From an uncultured Spirochaetales bacterium (GTDB taxonomy: Bacteria > Spirochaetota > Spirochaetia > Sphaerochaetales > Sphaerochaetaceae), in assembly GCA_937902565.1 (NCBI GenBank), contig CALFMX010000005.1, positions 1 to 6,105 on the forward strand: a DNA stretch of 6,105 nucleotides, given 5' to 3'. Positions 4,697-6,105 of this stretch are shown here, piece by piece; position 1 is the stretch's first letter; every line of letters starts with the position of its first letter. A model generated the notes under the pieces. The model was not told the DNA's origin. It did not search any database and saw only the letters and a list, made by a program, of their open reading frames with translations. The position numbers and the translations under genes are program-made.

Positions 4697-6105
4697 TCAC
4701 TTTCTCCTTTTGGTAGATCTATAAAGCTTCTGATAGAGTGTGGCAGAGTGCTGCCAGCTGCTATCCCACTGCATCGCCCGAATTCTGATCGCCTTGAAGG
4801 CCGCCTCTCCCTTCTGCCACCATGCAAGCGACCGGTCCACTGCTTCCAGTATACCATGGCCACTGAGTTGGTCAAAGAGGATTCCTGTCCCTCGCCCCTC
4901 ATTGAGGTCGAGATCGATGATGGAGTCGTTCAGCCCGCCGGTCCTGCGCGCTACCGGGATGGTACCGTAGCGGAGGCTGTAGAGCTGGTTGAGCCCGCAT
5001 GGTTCATACCGGCTAGGCATGAGGAAGAAGTCCGATCCCGCCTCAACCAGGTGGGCAAGCTTGTTGGAGAAGAGGATGTTCACCGAGAGGTTCGGGAGCT
5101 GCTTGCCCAGCTCGACCAGGCGTCTCTCGATGTCAGCGTCCCCGGTGCCGATGATGATCATCTGCATCCGATGCTCGGTGAGCATCGTCTCGAGCGCCGA
5201 TGGCGATCCCTCCAGCAGTTCGACGAATCCCTTCTGGCTCGCCAGGCGGCTGATCATCGAGAAGAGCGGGATGGTGGGGTCGACCTCGAGGCCGAAGTAC
5301 GCCTGGATCTCCGCCTTGGTGAGCGCTTTTCCCCCCAGGTCGCCTGCAGAGAAGTGGTGGGTCAAAAATTGGTCGCCCTCGGGGCTCCACTCCTCGTAGT
5401 CGATGCCGTTGATGATCCCCACCAAATCCTCACTCCGCTCCCTGAGCAGGCCATCGAGGCCGCAGCCATACTCGGCGCTTTGGATCTCCTTGGCGTAGGT
5501 GGGACTGACAGTGGAGAGTGAGTCGGCAAACTCAAGCCCCGTCTTGAGCATGTTGGTTCTCTTGGTCGGGGCCGGGCCGCCGAAGAGCCGCTCATCGGGC
5601 ATGATGTCACATCCGAGGAGCTCAAGGCGGCTGAAGTCACCCTGGTAGGCGAGATTGTGGATGGTCATCACGCTCTTTACGGATGACCAGAAGGGGTTGT
5701 CGCTGATCTTGATCAGGTAGGGGAGGAAGCCCACGGTCCAGTCGTGGCAGTGCATGACATCGACCTTCCAATCGAGGGCCTCGACGAGCGCCATGGCACT
5801 CTTGTTGAGGATCGTGTAGCGCACGAGGTTGTCCCCATAGGGGGTATGGGAGGTGTCGCCGTAGATGCCACTACGCTTGCTGTAGGAGGGGTGGTCGACG
5901 AAGTAGTAGACGACCCCTGCAAGGGTAGTGGTCCAAAATCCGACCTCTTCGACTCCATCGAGGAGGGGGACAGGGACAGTGAGATCCAATTTCTTGAAAC
6001 CACTGGCATCGGTGCTGCCGTAGAGGGGGAGGATGACCCTCACATCGTCGCCGAGGGTGGCGAGCGCCGTTGAGAGCGCACCCACCACATCGGCAAGGCC
6101 TCCTG
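4697..6105 (-). CDS. glgA: Glycogen (starch) synthase, GT5 family; 5' end beyond right edge
   Basis: Cytoplasmic glycosyltransferase that moves glucose from ADP-glucose to the non-reducing end of an alpha-1,4-glucan. The frame is open to the edge and begins GGLADVVGALSTALA, the family's N-terminal ADP-glucose-binding motif, so only about 15-20 residues are missing. The GTG at 6088 is an internal Val codon, not the start. About 468 residues are visible. Counting from that Val, motifs are MHCHDW at 112-117, VMTIHNLAYQGDF at 140-152, NGIDYEEWSP at 227-236, ISRLASQKGF at 279-288 (Arg and Lys that hold the phosphates) and MPSRYEPCGLNQLY at 357-370 with the catalytic-site Glu at 362. YGTIPVARRTGGLNDSI follows at 374-390. 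This is a complete retaining GT-B active site of the bacterial GlgA type. The stop (4697-4699) touches the glgC start region, so the two form one operon ending at the terminator after glgC. The promoter lies outside the window. Confidence 0.97.
   Translation of the reverse strand, partial: GGLADVVGALSTALATLGDDVRVILPLYGSTDASGFKKLDLTVPVPLLDGVEEVGFWTTTLAGVVYYFVDHPSYSKRSGIYGDTSHTPYGDNLVRYTILNKSAMALVEALDWKVDVMHCHDWTVGFLPYLIKISDNPFWSSVKSVMTIHNLAYQGDFSRLELLGCDIMPDERLFGGPAPTKRTNMLKTGLEFADSLSTVSPTYAKEIQSAEYGCGLDGLLRERSEDLVGIINGIDYEEWSPEGDQFLTHHFSAGDLGGKALTKAEIQAYFGLEVDPTIPLFSMISRLASQKGFVELLEGSPSALETMLTEHRMQMIIIGTGDADIERRLVELGKQLPNLSVNILFSNKLAHLVEAGSDFFLMPSRYEPCGLNQLYSLRYGTIPVARRTGGLNDSIIDLDLNEGRGTGILFDQLSGHGILEAVDRSLAWWQKGEAAFKAIRIRAMQWDSSWQHSATLYQKLYRSTKRRK
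4704..4709 (-). promoter_or_regulatory. Ribosome binding site deciding the glgC start
   Basis: AAGGAG on the minus strand, inside the last codons of glgA. It is 9 nt from the ATG at 4694 but only 3 nt from the alternative GTG at 4700, which would give a GTGA overlap with the glgA stop. Spacing favours the ATG. Confidence 0.65.

Noticed and set aside
4556..5521. Plus-strand open frame (321 codons) opposite glgA and the start of glgC.
   Set aside because: It spans the antisense of two well-supported genes and shows no family motif or ribosome site.
6086..6088. GTG as the start codon of glgA.
   Set aside because: The frame continues upstream to the edge with GGLAD, the conserved N-terminal motif, so this GTG is an internal Val codon.

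Overview
The window looks like chromosomal DNA from a bacterium, most likely a spirochaete of the Sphaerochaeta type. That placement is an inference. It rests on the periplasmic binding protein, whose signal peptide runs into the 'FAAGQKE' start common in sugar-binding proteins of that group, and on the pairing of an ABC sugar importer with a glycogen operon. No rRNA, tRNA, CRISPR array, insertion sequence or phage gene was seen.

Left part (1-2451, minus strand): a carbohydrate ABC importer operon. In transcription order it holds a secreted solute-binding protein (1132-2451), a MalF-type permease (229-1104, GTG start) and a MalG-type permease that runs off the left edge (1-223). Spacing is tight (27 nt, then 5 nt), which supports one transcript. 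No ATPase gene lies in the window. The sugar cannot be named from sequence.

Middle (2452-3268): a divergent control region of about 160 bp with two short perfect inverted repeats and one weak promoter candidate. It is followed by an IclR-type regulator on the plus strand (2612-3268), the likely regulator of the importer. Its effector domain is clearly shorter than usual.

Junction (3269-3398): the 5' end of a HAD-type hydrolase gene on the minus strand (motif DMDGTLL), which stops making sense as it reaches the 3' end of the regulator gene. Beside it is a strong rho-independent terminator for the glycogen operon. Base composition changes here, from roughly 42-48% G+C on the left to clearly higher (about 53-63% in sampled stretches) on the right. 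The simplest reading is that the importer-regulator cassette arrived by recombination that cut the HAD gene.

Right part (3399-6105, minus strand): glgA (glycogen synthase, 5' end off the right edge) followed directly by glgC (glucose-1-phosphate adenylyltransferase). GlgC makes ADP-glucose from glucose-1-phosphate and ATP, and GlgA adds the glucose to a growing alpha-1,4-glucan. The two form a compact storage-polysaccharide operon with start and stop signals overlapping or 2 nt apart.

I see no convincing evidence of an undescribed system. The points most worth a second look are the broken HAD gene at the composition break, the shortened IclR protein with its candidate operators, and a Lys-to-Gln change at a known allosteric position of GlgC.
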